The notes beneath the pieces were generated by a model. The model searched no databases, was not told the DNA's origin, and worked only from the letters and a program-made list of their open reading frames with translations. The translations under genes were made by a program, and so were the position numbers. A stretch of DNA of 38,075 nt from Xenococcaceae cyanobacterium MO_167.B27. Its GTDB lineage: Bacteria > Cyanobacteriota > Cyanobacteriia > Cyanobacteriales > Xenococcaceae. The DNA lies in the NCBI GenBank assembly GCA_030065935.1, contig JASJCP010000037.1, forward strand, positions 1-38,075, in the 5' to 3' direction. The first letter of the stretch is position 1. Every line of letters begins with the position of its first letter. Shown here in pieces: positions 7,673 to 15,194 of this stretch.

Positions 7673-8012
7673 GCAAAAATTAGCTTTAAACCTGCTGCAT
7701 CTACTCTATGTCAATAAGTTGAAGTACAATTCGGGTTGGGAATCCTGGGTCGGTTATCTTATTGATAGTGATAACGAATGGGAAATAATAGATTATCCTC
7801 AGCTATTGAATATTGCTGCATTAATTGCTTCGGGACTGACTAAGAAAAGAGCTAACATTGAAGAAACCAAAATCTTGCTACAGCAAATAGAGCGTTGGGT
7901 CACTCAATCCAATGGCAAGCTAGTTGAAGTTAGAGAATCGAAACATCGTACCAAATGGTATCCTGCCTGTTTGGTGGAAACCTCACAGGATAAGAATAAG
8001 ATAACAGCATGA
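7650..8012 (+). CDS. Hypothetical protein, coupled to upstream gene
   Basis: This 120-aa protein of unknown function starts inside the 3' end of the 6887 gene in another frame. It is rich in Trp (SGWESWVGYLIDSDNEWEIIDYP) and charged residues, with a helical middle (LTKKRANIEETKILLQQIERWV) and no signal peptide or membrane segment. The 23-bp overlap implies translational coupling and a shared job with its neighbour. No catalytic motif was seen. The frame shift relative to the upstream gene, combined with sensible protein composition, argues that it is real. Confidence 0.65.
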   Translation: MQSLNRNKQKLALNLLHLLYVNKLKYNSGWESWVGYLIDSDNEWEIIDYPQLLNIAALIASGLTKKRANIEETKILLQQIERWVTQSNGKLVEVRESKHRTKWYPACLVETSQDKNKITA

Positions 8013-8061
8013 GGCGATCGCAATCCCCCAAAGGCGATCGCTTGCTTCCAAAGGCGATCCC
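8013..8061. repeat. HIP1 cluster
   Basis: Two GGCGATCGC sites (8013-8021 and 8033-8041) and a third, diverged site are spaced 20 bp apart, with AAAGGCGATC shared between the second and third. This is a local triplication of a HIP1-bearing unit of about 20 bp just after the stop of the 7650 gene. Confidence 0.7.
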
Positions 8062-8112
8062 GCAATCGGACGAAACAAAATAAAAGATAACTTTTTTAAC
8101 GGACACACTAAC

Positions 8113-8215
8113 TAGTTAAATTGTAGAATCGTGAAAATTTAACTACATTCTTCCTGTTGACTTCTAGTAGCTAATTTATTATACATACCTATACAACCCC
8201 CTAAAAAATGTATAA
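8113..8215. promoter_or_regulatory. Nested inverted repeats at IS607 left side
   Basis: Two inverted repeats precede the recombinase gene: TAGTTAAATT / AATTTAACTA (8113-8122 and 8136-8145) and TTATACAT / ATGTATAA (8179-8186 and 8208-8215). IS607 elements have no terminal inverted repeats but do have recombinase-binding motifs near their ends, so these may be binding sites or the tnpA promoter region. Confidence 0.45.
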
Positions 8216-8217
8216 GT

Positions 8218-8825
8218 ATGCGTCCTCACGAATTTGCGCGCATAAATTGGAGTATCGGTTGAAACTTTAAGACGTTGGGATAGAACAGGAAAATTGAAAG
8301 CCAAAAGAACTCCAAGCAATCATCGCTATTATACAGAAGAGGATTTGGCACTTTTCAAAGGTTTAAAACCGATATCAGACGAGAGATTAATCAAAGTCTA
8401 TTGTCGTGTTTCATCACAAAAACAGAAAGCAGAATTAGCCAACCAAAAAACGGCGATGGAACAATTTTGTTTAGCTAGAGGATATGCCGTAGATGAGTGG
8501 ATAGAAGAGATTGGAGGAGGTTTAAACTTCAAGCGAAAAAAATTTCTTAGCTTGATTGAAGAAGGACTTTCAGGAAAAATTGAAACTATTGTGATTGCTC
8601 ACAAAGATCGGCTTTGTCGCTTCGCTTTTGATTTAGTTGAGCAGCTATTAAATAAACGGGGATGTCAAATAATAGTTGCCAATACCGAGTCCTTATCTCC
8701 CCAAGCAGAGCTATTAGAAGACTTGATGGCGGTAGTGAGGGTGTTTTTCCTGTCGTCTTTATCCCGCTAGAAGCTACAGAAAAGAGAAGGAAAAGGCTAT
8801 AAAAGAAATATTAAACATACCTTAA
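8218..8825 (+). pseudogene. tnpA: IS607 TnpA serine recombinase, two frameshifts
   Basis: Across three reading frames the DNA encodes a complete IS607 TnpA. From ATG 8218 it reads MRPHEFARI; an extra A at about 8245 shifts the frame, and IGVSVETLRRWDRTGKLKA continues the MerR-like helix-turn-helix. The central frame carries the serine-recombinase core VYCRVSSQKQKAEL (nucleophile Ser in VSS) and AHKDRLCRF. At 8744-8748 a run of five Ts has one T too many. Removing it restores SCRLYPARSYRKEKEKAIKE and ends at TAA 8823-8825; without that the frame stops at 8770. Each end therefore carries one single-base insertion and the recombinase should be inactive, unless slippage at the A or T run rescues it. 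Confidence 0.85.
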
Positions 8826-8858
8826 GAAACTATGTTAAAATTACAAGATAAATAGAGC

Positions 8859-10463
8859 GTGCTAGAAACAATGTCCAACAAAGGGTTAAGGGTTGGAATT
8901 GAAACTAAAATTGAATATAATCCCATTTTTGATGTCCTAGGAGAACGGTACGAGTCAATACGTCGTACTGGTCTTAACGATATGCAAAAAGGGATGAGTG
9001 AAAATGAAATAGAGAAGTCTTACCAGTCTCGTTTTAATCTCCAGTGGGCATGGGCTGATAGTATTGCCACTGAAGTTAAACAAACCTATTCTCAATTAAC
9101 CACAGCCAAAAAACTGAATATAGCTAGACTCAAAGAGCAAATTAAGAAGAAAACTTTATCTGCATTGAATCTATTTAAAAGTTTATCTAAAGTCAAAAAC
9201 CCTACTCTATGCCAACAAAATCAGGCTCTAGGATTAAAATCAAAACTGCTCAAAATTCAATCATTAAAAGATGAGTTGGAACGGATCTCCTCAACAGATA
9301 GATTGCATATTTGTTTTGGTTCAAAAAAGTTATTTAATGCTCAGTATCATCTAGAAGAAAATGGTTATACCAACCATGAAGAATGGTTAGCTGATTGGAA
9401 AAAGAAACGGAGTGGTAGATTTTATTGCGTAGGGAAATCCACAGTGGGCGGTGGCACGATGATTAAAATCTTTCATGTGGCAGGAGATGATTTTAAAGCA
9501 GTTATTACTTTACCTCGCTTCATGAATTCCCCCTATGGCAAATTCCTCGAAATTCCGTTTCAGCTTGTCGAGTGTCGTCGTGGCAGAAAGTCATCTTTGC
9601 TTTACGCCTTAGAACAACAAAAACCCATTACAGTGCAAATCTTTCGCAGAGAATATAAGTCTGACCAATGGTATATTCATCTAACTACTTATGTTTCATC
9701 TGTACCTATTACAACATCTTTTGATAATGGTTGTATTGGGGTTGATTTTAACCGAAACAGCGTTGAATGGGCTTACGTTTTAGCTGATGGAAATATCAAA
9801 GATCAAGGAAAAATCTCCTTTCAGTGGAAAGGTTTTTCTTCAGGACAAAGACAAGCAATGATGCGTAATCTAGTAGTGAAACTTACAGATATGGCGTTTA
9901 ATTATCAATGTCCTATTGCTATTGAATCATTAGATTTTTCTAAGAAAAAAGCATCCATGTCCGAAGCATCTAAAGCTTACAATTCTATGCTCTCTAACCT
10001 CTCTACTCTTATGTTTAGAGAAGCTTTAATCTCTAGATGTCAGCGTTTTGGAATTGGCTTACATTTGGTCAATCCAGCTTTTACCAGTGTCATTGGCATG
10101 ATTAAGTTTATGCCTAGATATGGTTTAAATTCAGGGACGGCAGCAGCTATGGTCATTGCTCGTAGAGCTATGGGCATGAGGGAACGTGCCCCAGTCTGCC
10201 TAGTAAGACCAGAGGATCGAGCTAGGCATCCTTGGACGACTTATCTTCGTGTTGCACGATATCTTAAATCTAACAGAGTTAGGCGTTCAAAACTTTTTGA
10301 TTGGATGAAAACCCTAGAGAAAGTTCTTGTTATTAGTGATAGTAATGAGACGGGTTCTACCCTCTCTCCTGCCAGTAGCAAATCAAATCGTATCAACGGG
10401 AAATCACCGAGTCCTGACCCTAAGCAAAATTGTGAATATGTGCAACTTTGTTTAGGTTTTTAG
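8859..10463 (+). CDS. TnpB-related RuvC-like protein of IS607 element
   Basis: The 534-aa protein belongs to the TnpB-related group found with IS607 recombinases. The N-terminal half is helical and basic (FNLQWAWADSIATEVKQ, coiled region about 80-145), followed by FGSKKLF and HEEWLADWKKKRSGRFY. RuvC-I is GCIGVDFN with D296, and RuvC-II is PIAIESLDF with E356. The RuvC-III region (YGLNSGTAAAMVIARR, about 421-436) has no Asp where TnpB normally has one, and the CxxC zinc finger is absent. Nuclease activity is therefore uncertain. It starts with GTG at 8859 (an ATG follows at 8871), 33 bp after the restored tnpA end. The frame is uninterrupted, in contrast to tnpA. Confidence 0.85.
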   Translation: MLETMSNKGLRVGIETKIEYNPIFDVLGERYESIRRTGLNDMQKGMSENEIEKSYQSRFNLQWAWADSIATEVKQTYSQLTTAKKLNIARLKEQIKKKTLSALNLFKSLSKVKNPTLCQQNQALGLKSKLLKIQSLKDELERISSTDRLHICFGSKKLFNAQYHLEENGYTNHEEWLADWKKKRSGRFYCVGKSTVGGGTMIKIFHVAGDDFKAVITLPRFMNSPYGKFLEIPFQLVECRRGRKSSLLYALEQQKPITVQIFRREYKSDQWYIHLTTYVSSVPITTSFDNGCIGVDFNRNSVEWAYVLADGNIKDQGKISFQWKGFSSGQRQAMMRNLVVKLTDMAFNYQCPIAIESLDFSKKKASMSEASKAYNSMLSNLSTLMFREALISRCQRFGIGLHLVNPAFTSVIGMIKFMPRYGLNSGTAAAMVIARRAMGMRERAPVCLVRPEDRARHPWTTYLRVARYLKSNRVRRSKLFDWMKTLEKVLVISDSNETGSTLSPASSKSNRINGKSPSPDPKQNCEYVQLCLGF

Positions 10464-10571
10464 TAGGTGATGAAACTAATATATAGACTCAATAGCTCAA
10501 TAGTAGAATCTTATGGTCAACCTGTCGCTTAAAACAAACGAAAATCACCTTTTCAATTATAAAAATAAGCC

Positions 10572-10772
10572 TTAATAATAATCAAGACGAGCGAGCCACG
10601 AACGAGCCTGAATTTCAGCTTTTTCTAGACTGTAAAAAATATCGTAGCTCTTGTGCATGATTCCTCTTTGATCGATACAACAGAATTGCCAACAGTGAGC
10701 AGGAGTATAGAAAATTATTAATATTCCTGTAGTGGTACAAACTACTTGTTCAACTTTTAGAGGTATTTTCAT
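10572..10772 (-). CDS. Small conserved-looking cyanobacterial protein
   Basis: This 66-aa protein of unknown function contains a compact motif, HCWQFCCIDQRG...SYDIFYSLEKAEIQARSWL. It reads like the short beta-hairpin plus helix proteins common in cyanobacteria (aromatic strand, GxW.F.C.D, then an E/A-rich helix). No signal peptide. It lies 187 bp downstream of chlG in the same direction and could be a late part of that transcript. Coding is judged from composition only. Confidence 0.55.
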   Translation of the reverse strand: MKIPLKVEQVVCTTTGILIIFYTPAHCWQFCCIDQRGIMHKSYDIFYSLEKAEIQARSWLARLDYY

Positions 10773-10958
10773 AGGAAATTTAACCAGGCAAAGAAGGAAT
10801 CTTTTTAAGTTAGTTATCTTTATATTTACTTAAGATTCAACCATTTTTCGGGAGAAAGTGCAAATCATTAAATTTATATTATTCCCAGAACGCGATCGCA
10901 TATCTTAAAGATCAATTATAGATTTTAATCAACTAAAACTTAACTTTCAATCAGGGCA

Positions 10959-11942
10959 TTAAACACCAGCGTGTCCAAGTGCTAAACCTGCAATTAACAT
11001 TCCAATAACTAGGAAAGGTTGTGCGCTGGCTTGATATTTGACATCATTTTTTAGAGGATCGCGGAGGAAATACATATCCTGAAACACGATTTGAGGAATT
11101 ACTAAGAGCAAGAGAATGGTTGCGTAGAGATTTTCGTGAATGGTGATGAGATAAGCTGCTATTCCTGCTTGGAAAGTATCAATCATGATGACACAAATCC
11201 AAGCTGCTGTAGTAACTCCGAACATTACTGGTAAAGATTGTAAACCTAAAGCGCGATCGCCTTCCACACTTTTGAAGTCATTTACTACAGCAATTCCTAA
11301 TCCAGCAAAACTGTAAATGAGAGTTAATATAACAATTGTCCAGTTAAGCTCACCAAATAAGGCATGACCAGCCCACCAAGGAAGGGCGATATAACTTGAA
11401 CCCAAGGCATAATTACCTAACCAGCCATTTTGTTTAAGTTTTAGAGGTGGTGCGGAGTAAATATAAGCAACGAATGAACCACCAAGGGTTAGACACAGCA
11501 TGACGGGGAATTCATGTCCAGCCCAGAAATCGAGGAGGTAAGATAAACCAATACTAGCAAAGAGTAACACCAGAATTTGGGTAACAACTTGGGGAATGGA
11601 GATAGCCCCAGAGGGAATGGGGCGATAGGGTTCGTTTATTGCGTCTATTTCGCGGTCATAGAAGTCATTGAGGGTTTGAGTATATCCTGTCATCAAGGGT
11701 CCTGAAAGAAGCATACAAGCTGCTGCTATAAGGACATTTTCTACAGACCAGGTGTAGTTACCAGAGGAAGCTGCACCACACACTACCCCCCAGATTAGGG
11801 GGATCCAGGTGATGGGTTTCATCAGTTGAAGGCGAATTTTCCAGATATTGGTTTCTCCTGATGCTGCGCCTTTCATCCCTAGCATTTGACGGGCTTTAGA
11901 GCCTTGTTCTTCGGAATTAGTTGCTGTTACTTTGTCTGTCAT
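10959..11942 (-). CDS. chlG: Chlorophyll synthase
   Basis: The 327-aa UbiA-family prenyltransferase attaches a phytyl or geranylgeranyl chain to chlorophyllide a, the last step of chlorophyll a synthesis. Visible family features are the first Asp-rich motif NDFYDREIDAINEPYRPIPS and the second, NDFKSVEGDRALGLQSLP, both of which bind Mg2+ and the diphosphate. Around eight or nine transmembrane helices are spread through the protein (for example AACMLLSGPLMTGY and IVILTLIYSFAGLGIAV). The N-terminal soluble extension (about 40 residues) is typical of cyanobacterial ChlG. The start codon overlaps the stop of the upstream ArsA-like gene by one base (TAATG), so the two are translationally coupled. 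Confidence 0.97.
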   Translation of the reverse strand: MTDKVTATNSEEQGSKARQMLGMKGAASGETNIWKIRLQLMKPITWIPLIWGVVCGAASSGNYTWSVENVLIAAACMLLSGPLMTGYTQTLNDFYDREIDAINEPYRPIPSGAISIPQVVTQILVLLFASIGLSYLLDFWAGHEFPVMLCLTLGGSFVAYIYSAPPLKLKQNGWLGNYALGSSYIALPWWAGHALFGELNWTIVILTLIYSFAGLGIAVVNDFKSVEGDRALGLQSLPVMFGVTTAAWICVIMIDTFQAGIAAYLITIHENLYATILLLLVIPQIVFQDMYFLRDPLKNDVKYQASAQPFLVIGMLIAGLALGHAGV

Positions 11943-13042
11943 TATCCGATGGTTAATTCTAAATAGCTGTTATTAAATTTTGCTCCTGTGACTGAGCGAC
12001 CACTCCACTGAGGTGGTAGGGTAATATTGCGTCTTTGTTCTCCTGCTTCAACGGTGATATCTGCACCGTATTGAGTGAGTTTGACTTGTTGTTTGGTAAA
12101 TCCTGGTAAAAATACTTTGATTTTCTTAGCTGCTATGTCAATGGTGGTAGGTTGGGGTATGTCTGTTACGTTTTGGAAGTTGGGTAAAGCATCTATCAGT
12201 ATTTCTTCGCTGCTGCTTTCTTTTCTGGGAAGGGGAGTGATGGTCAGAGGACTAAATTGCTGAGTCAGATCGTCTGTTACTTGTGCTTGGTTGAGGAAAA
12301 CTCCCCCTACGGTTAAACCAATTTGTTGCGCGCTACCCCATAAATATTTAGCTGTAGCAATAGCGGTTGGGTCTGATGTGGTGACTAAGTAGGAAATAAC
12401 TCTTTTCGGGTCTGCTAGGGCTTTTTTCCCTTGGTCTAGCATTTGGTTAGCTTGTTGAGTTTGCTCTGGCGCAATGTTCTCCCCTGTCCAAGATACGTTG
12501 AGTATGGCACTAGTTACAGGTTGCACAAAGGGGGCGAGAGCTTTCACAATTTCTGATTCTTGGACTACTCCCTGAAAACGACGAATATACCAACTGAGAT
12601 TTTCTGGTATCCCAAACATTCTGAGGGTGCGGATATCTCCTGTGCCATCATAAATTATCGCGTCATATTTCTTAGTGCGATCGTATTCTCGAATGGCATT
12701 AAGAGCAAGAGCTTCATCCATTCCTGGTAAAATAGCCAATTCCTGACCATACACATTTTTGAGTATTGGCGATCGCAAGTATTGCTGTTCTAGCTTCTTG
12801 GCTTCTTCCCAGCTTTGTTCTAGTAGTGCTGTCGGCTGCATCTGTACTACTGTCAGGTTAGCTGCAATTTCTTGAGGCTCACTTGTTACCTCAACGCCTA
12901 AAGCCATACTATAAGCTGGACTGGGGTCTTGCCCAATCAAGAGAACTTTTGTTCCTCTTGTCGCCAATTTTCTCGCAGCAGCGATCGCAACTGTAGTGCG
13001 ACCCGTACCGCCTTTACCCAAAAAAGTAATGATCGAGGACAT
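11942..13042 (-). CDS. ArsA/Get3-like ATPase with Hsp20-like tail
   Basis: The 366-aa protein has a deviant Walker A near the N-terminus, FLGKGGTGRTT (residues about 7-17), followed by LLIGQDPSPAYSMALG, the ArsA/Get3 P-loop ATPase start. The intradimer signature lysine in GKGG is kept, but the second P-loop lysine is arginine. Later motifs include IYDGTGDIRTLRM and YLVTTSDPTA. The last 60 residues (IKVFLPGFTKQQVKLTQYGADITVEAGEQ...) look like the ArsA_HSP20 beta-sandwich. No arsenic operon is nearby. Coupling to chlG through a one-base overlap suggests a role with chlorophyll synthase or membrane-protein insertion, which is an inference from context. Confidence 0.88.
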   Translation of the reverse strand: MSSIITFLGKGGTGRTTVAIAAARKLATRGTKVLLIGQDPSPAYSMALGVEVTSEPQEIAANLTVVQMQPTALLEQSWEEAKKLEQQYLRSPILKNVYGQELAILPGMDEALALNAIREYDRTKKYDAIIYDGTGDIRTLRMFGIPENLSWYIRRFQGVVQESEIVKALAPFVQPVTSAILNVSWTGENIAPEQTQQANQMLDQGKKALADPKRVISYLVTTSDPTAIATAKYLWGSAQQIGLTVGGVFLNQAQVTDDLTQQFSPLTITPLPRKESSSEEILIDALPNFQNVTDIPQPTTIDIAAKKIKVFLPGFTKQQVKLTQYGADITVEAGEQRRNITLPPQWSGRSVTGAKFNNSYLELTIG

Positions 13043-13103
13043 AATAATTTTTTGCTATTAGTCTGAAGTTCTCTTGCTTTAAGTATTAATTTAGTGTATT
13101 AGT

Positions 13104-13301
13104 TTAAGTTTCTACTGGTTTGAGTTCATCTTCAAAGAACCAAGTAGCAGACTTATCATCGAATTGAACGACGACCCCAACTCCGCTACCGTCAGTCATC
13201 TTATATTCTTTAACTGTACCAACTTTACCTAATTTACCAGCAACTGCGCTGGACACTCTATCTCTAATGCGGTAAACTTTTACCTTTTGTCCTATATCCA
13301 T
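13104..13301 (-). CDS. petP: PetP-like cytochrome b6f-associated protein (DUF2862)
   Basis: The 65-aa soluble protein is an SH3-like small beta protein of the DUF2862 family: MDIGQKVKVYRIRDRVS, then GKLGKVGTVKEYKMTDGSGVG, then ATWFFEDELKPVE. In cyanobacteria and red algae this family is PetP, a peripheral subunit of the cytochrome b6f complex that affects electron flow and state transitions. It has no membrane span, which fits a stromal-side peripheral subunit. It is 62 bp upstream of the ArsA-like/chlG pair and on the same strand, so all three photosynthesis-related genes may share a transcript. Confidence 0.8.
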   Translation of the reverse strand: MDIGQKVKVYRIRDRVSSAVAGKLGKVGTVKEYKMTDGSGVGVVVQFDDKSATWFFEDELKPVET

Positions 13302-13460
13302 TCGTGCTGTTATATCCGAATTAAATGAGCCATTTCACAGTTTAAAGCAAAATACCCCACAAATGTGTAGAAAAGATTTAAAAAAAGCAAGATAAAAGTA
13401 GTTATAAGTTTAGGAGGGGTTTTGGCAAATCCCCTCTACAGAAGTTAAAAGTTAACACAA

Positions 13461-14273
13461 ATGAGTAGAAGGTTATCTAATCGCAAACAACATCATAACT
13501 CTCAGCTTTGGTGGTATTGGGAGTTGCTTTATGTCTTAGTCAGGCGTAATTTGAAAAGGCGTTATCGAGGTTCTTTTCTAGGGATCTATTGGTCTTTGTT
13601 AAGTCCCCTAATTATGACAGGGTTGTATGCAGCGATTTTTGGGACGGCTTTTGCTGCTTACTATGATAACTCTACTCTTAACTATGTTTTAGCAGCTTTT
13701 ACGGGGTTAGTAGTAATTAACTTTTTCTCCTCTTCTACTGCTCAAGCTTTAACCAGTGTGGTAGAAAATGGTGGAATAGTTAATAAAATTCGCTTACCGT
13801 TGTTTGTTTTTCCTTTATCTTTCATCGGGGCGAATCTTTTTCAATTATTAATGGGGGTATTTCCTTTATTGTTGATTGTCACACTGTTTTTCTCTCATAA
13901 TTTTCTTAATGGCATAGCTTTGTTATTACCTTTATTAGGCTTGACTCTAGTATGTTGTGGTATTGGTTTATTAATGAGTGCTTTATATGTCTTTTTCCGA
14001 GATTTACCTTATTTTTACGAATTGCTAACTTTTTTATTATGGATTAGCTCTCCTGTATTTTATCCTCCAGAAATTGTCCCTGAAGGGGTAAAAAAATTTT
14101 TAGTAATCAATCCTTTATTGCCAATTATTGAAAGTATCCGTCAAATTTCTTTATCGGGAAATGTGCCAGATATTGTAATCATATCTCGCGCTTGTATGAG
14201 TGGCATAATTGTTTTAACTATTGGGGTGATTGCGTTTCGGTTTTGGCAAGATAAATTTATGGATTTACTCTAG
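13461..14273 (+). CDS. ABC-2 polysaccharide export permease (Wzm/TagG-like)
   Basis: The 270-aa integral membrane protein has six predicted helices and the typical N-terminal amphipathic lead (WELLYVLVRRNLKRRYRGSFLGIYWSLLSPL), the hallmark of Wzm/TagG/KpsM-type ABC-2 permeases. The C-terminal part shows the WISSPVFYPPEIVPE and INPLLPIIESIR segments conserved in the family. With the ATPase gene three bases downstream it forms an exporter for a lipid-linked glycan (O-antigen, capsule or similar). No glycosyltransferases lie beside the pair, so the glycan cannot be named. Confidence 0.92.
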   Translation: MSRRLSNRKQHHNSQLWWYWELLYVLVRRNLKRRYRGSFLGIYWSLLSPLIMTGLYAAIFGTAFAAYYDNSTLNYVLAAFTGLVVINFFSSSTAQALTSVVENGGIVNKIRLPLFVFPLSFIGANLFQLLMGVFPLLLIVTLFFSHNFLNGIALLLPLLGLTLVCCGIGLLMSALYVFFRDLPYFYELLTFLLWISSPVFYPPEIVPEGVKKFLVINPLLPIIESIRQISLSGNVPDIVIISRACMSGIIVLTIGVIAFRFWQDKFMDLL

Positions 14274-14276
14274 AAC

Positions 14277-15014
14277 ATGACAGAAGCTATTGTATTAGAT
14301 CGAGTTTCATTATGGCGTAGAACTCAAGAAGAATTTTCTTACGATCTTAAACGGACAATTCTAACTTTATTAGAAGGAAAATATCGCAAGCCAGCTAAAA
14401 AACTAATTTTAGATAATATTAATTTAACAATTCAACGAGGGGAAAAAGTTGGTATCATCGGGGCTAATGGTTCAGGCAAATCTACTTTATTAAAAGTTAT
14501 TTGTGGTATTTTACAACCTACTGTTGGTTCAGTAAGAGTGAGAGGTAATATTGCACCTTTAATTGAATTGGGTGCAGGGTTTGACCCCGAACTTTCTGTA
14601 ATTGATAATATTGTGTTGTATGGGGTAATGTTGGGTTTTACTCGACAGGAAATGCAGAAAAGAGCCAAGATAATTTTAGAATTTGCGGAGTTAAAGGACT
14701 ATGCTTTCGTTCCAGTTAAGGGTTTATCTTCAGGAATGAAAGCTCGTTTAGGATTTGCGATCGCAACTGATGTTGAACCAGATATTCTAATTTTAGATGA
14801 AATTTTATCCGTGGGAGATGAAAGTTTTAGAAATAAATGCGAACAAAAAATGCAAGATTTTTGGAAAGATCATGTAACTATTTTATTGGTGTCTCATTCT
14901 ATGGAGTTAATTCAAAATTCTTGCCGTAAAAGTATTTGGGTTAATCAAGGAAAAATTGAAGCTATGGGAGATACAGAGCAAGTAATTGGTTGTTATATGA
15001 AGAGTATTCATTAA
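14277..15014 (+). CDS. ABC polysaccharide export ATPase (Wzt/TagH-like)
   Basis: The 245-aa ATPase pairs with the permease directly upstream (3-bp gap). Visible motifs: Walker A GANGSGKST (about 62-70), a Q-loop region after GNIAPLIELGAGFDP, signature LSSGMKARLGFAIA (about 149-162), Walker B ILILDEILSVGDE (about 168-180) and switch His in LLVSHSMEL. The ELGAGFDPELS and LSSGM elements are specific to polysaccharide exporters. It ends shortly after the ATPase core and lacks the C-terminal carbohydrate-binding domain of Wzt, so export should not depend on recognising a modified chain end. An extra 20-25 residues precede the core. Confidence 0.93.
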   Translation: MTEAIVLDRVSLWRRTQEEFSYDLKRTILTLLEGKYRKPAKKLILDNINLTIQRGEKVGIIGANGSGKSTLLKVICGILQPTVGSVRVRGNIAPLIELGAGFDPELSVIDNIVLYGVMLGFTRQEMQKRAKIILEFAELKDYAFVPVKGLSSGMKARLGFAIATDVEPDILILDEILSVGDESFRNKCEQKMQDFWKDHVTILLVSHSMELIQNSCRKSIWVNQGKIEAMGDTEQVIGCYMKSIH

Positions 15015-15150
15015 AGGATGAAGGATGAAGGATGAAGGATGAGGAAAGATGAAGGATGATCAAGTAATAAGTAATAAGTAATAAGTATTAAGTATTACTG
15101 CTCCCTGCACTTCCCCTGCTTCTTCTGACCCCTGACCCCTCATCCCTCAG
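15015..15150. repeat. Mixed heptamer arrays
   Basis: Three array types follow one another behind the ATPase gene: AAGGATG (about 15015-15060), (A)AGTAATA (about 15060-15095) and CCCCTGA-type copies (about 15110-15147). No gene is seen here. Confidence 0.8.
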
Positions 15151-15194
15151 ATATGGATGAAGAAAGTTTTAGTAAGAAGATTATTAATTAAAGG

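Larger units (their letters stand above)
8113..10463 (+). mobile_element. IS607-family element (tnpA broken, tnpB-like intact)
   Basis: The gene order is a serine recombinase of the IS607 type followed by a TnpB-related gene, both on the plus strand. The outer boundaries are estimates: the left limit is set at the first inverted repeat, the right limit at the end of the tnpB-like gene. The true right end, with any guide RNA, may extend into 10464-10571. Confidence 0.75.
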
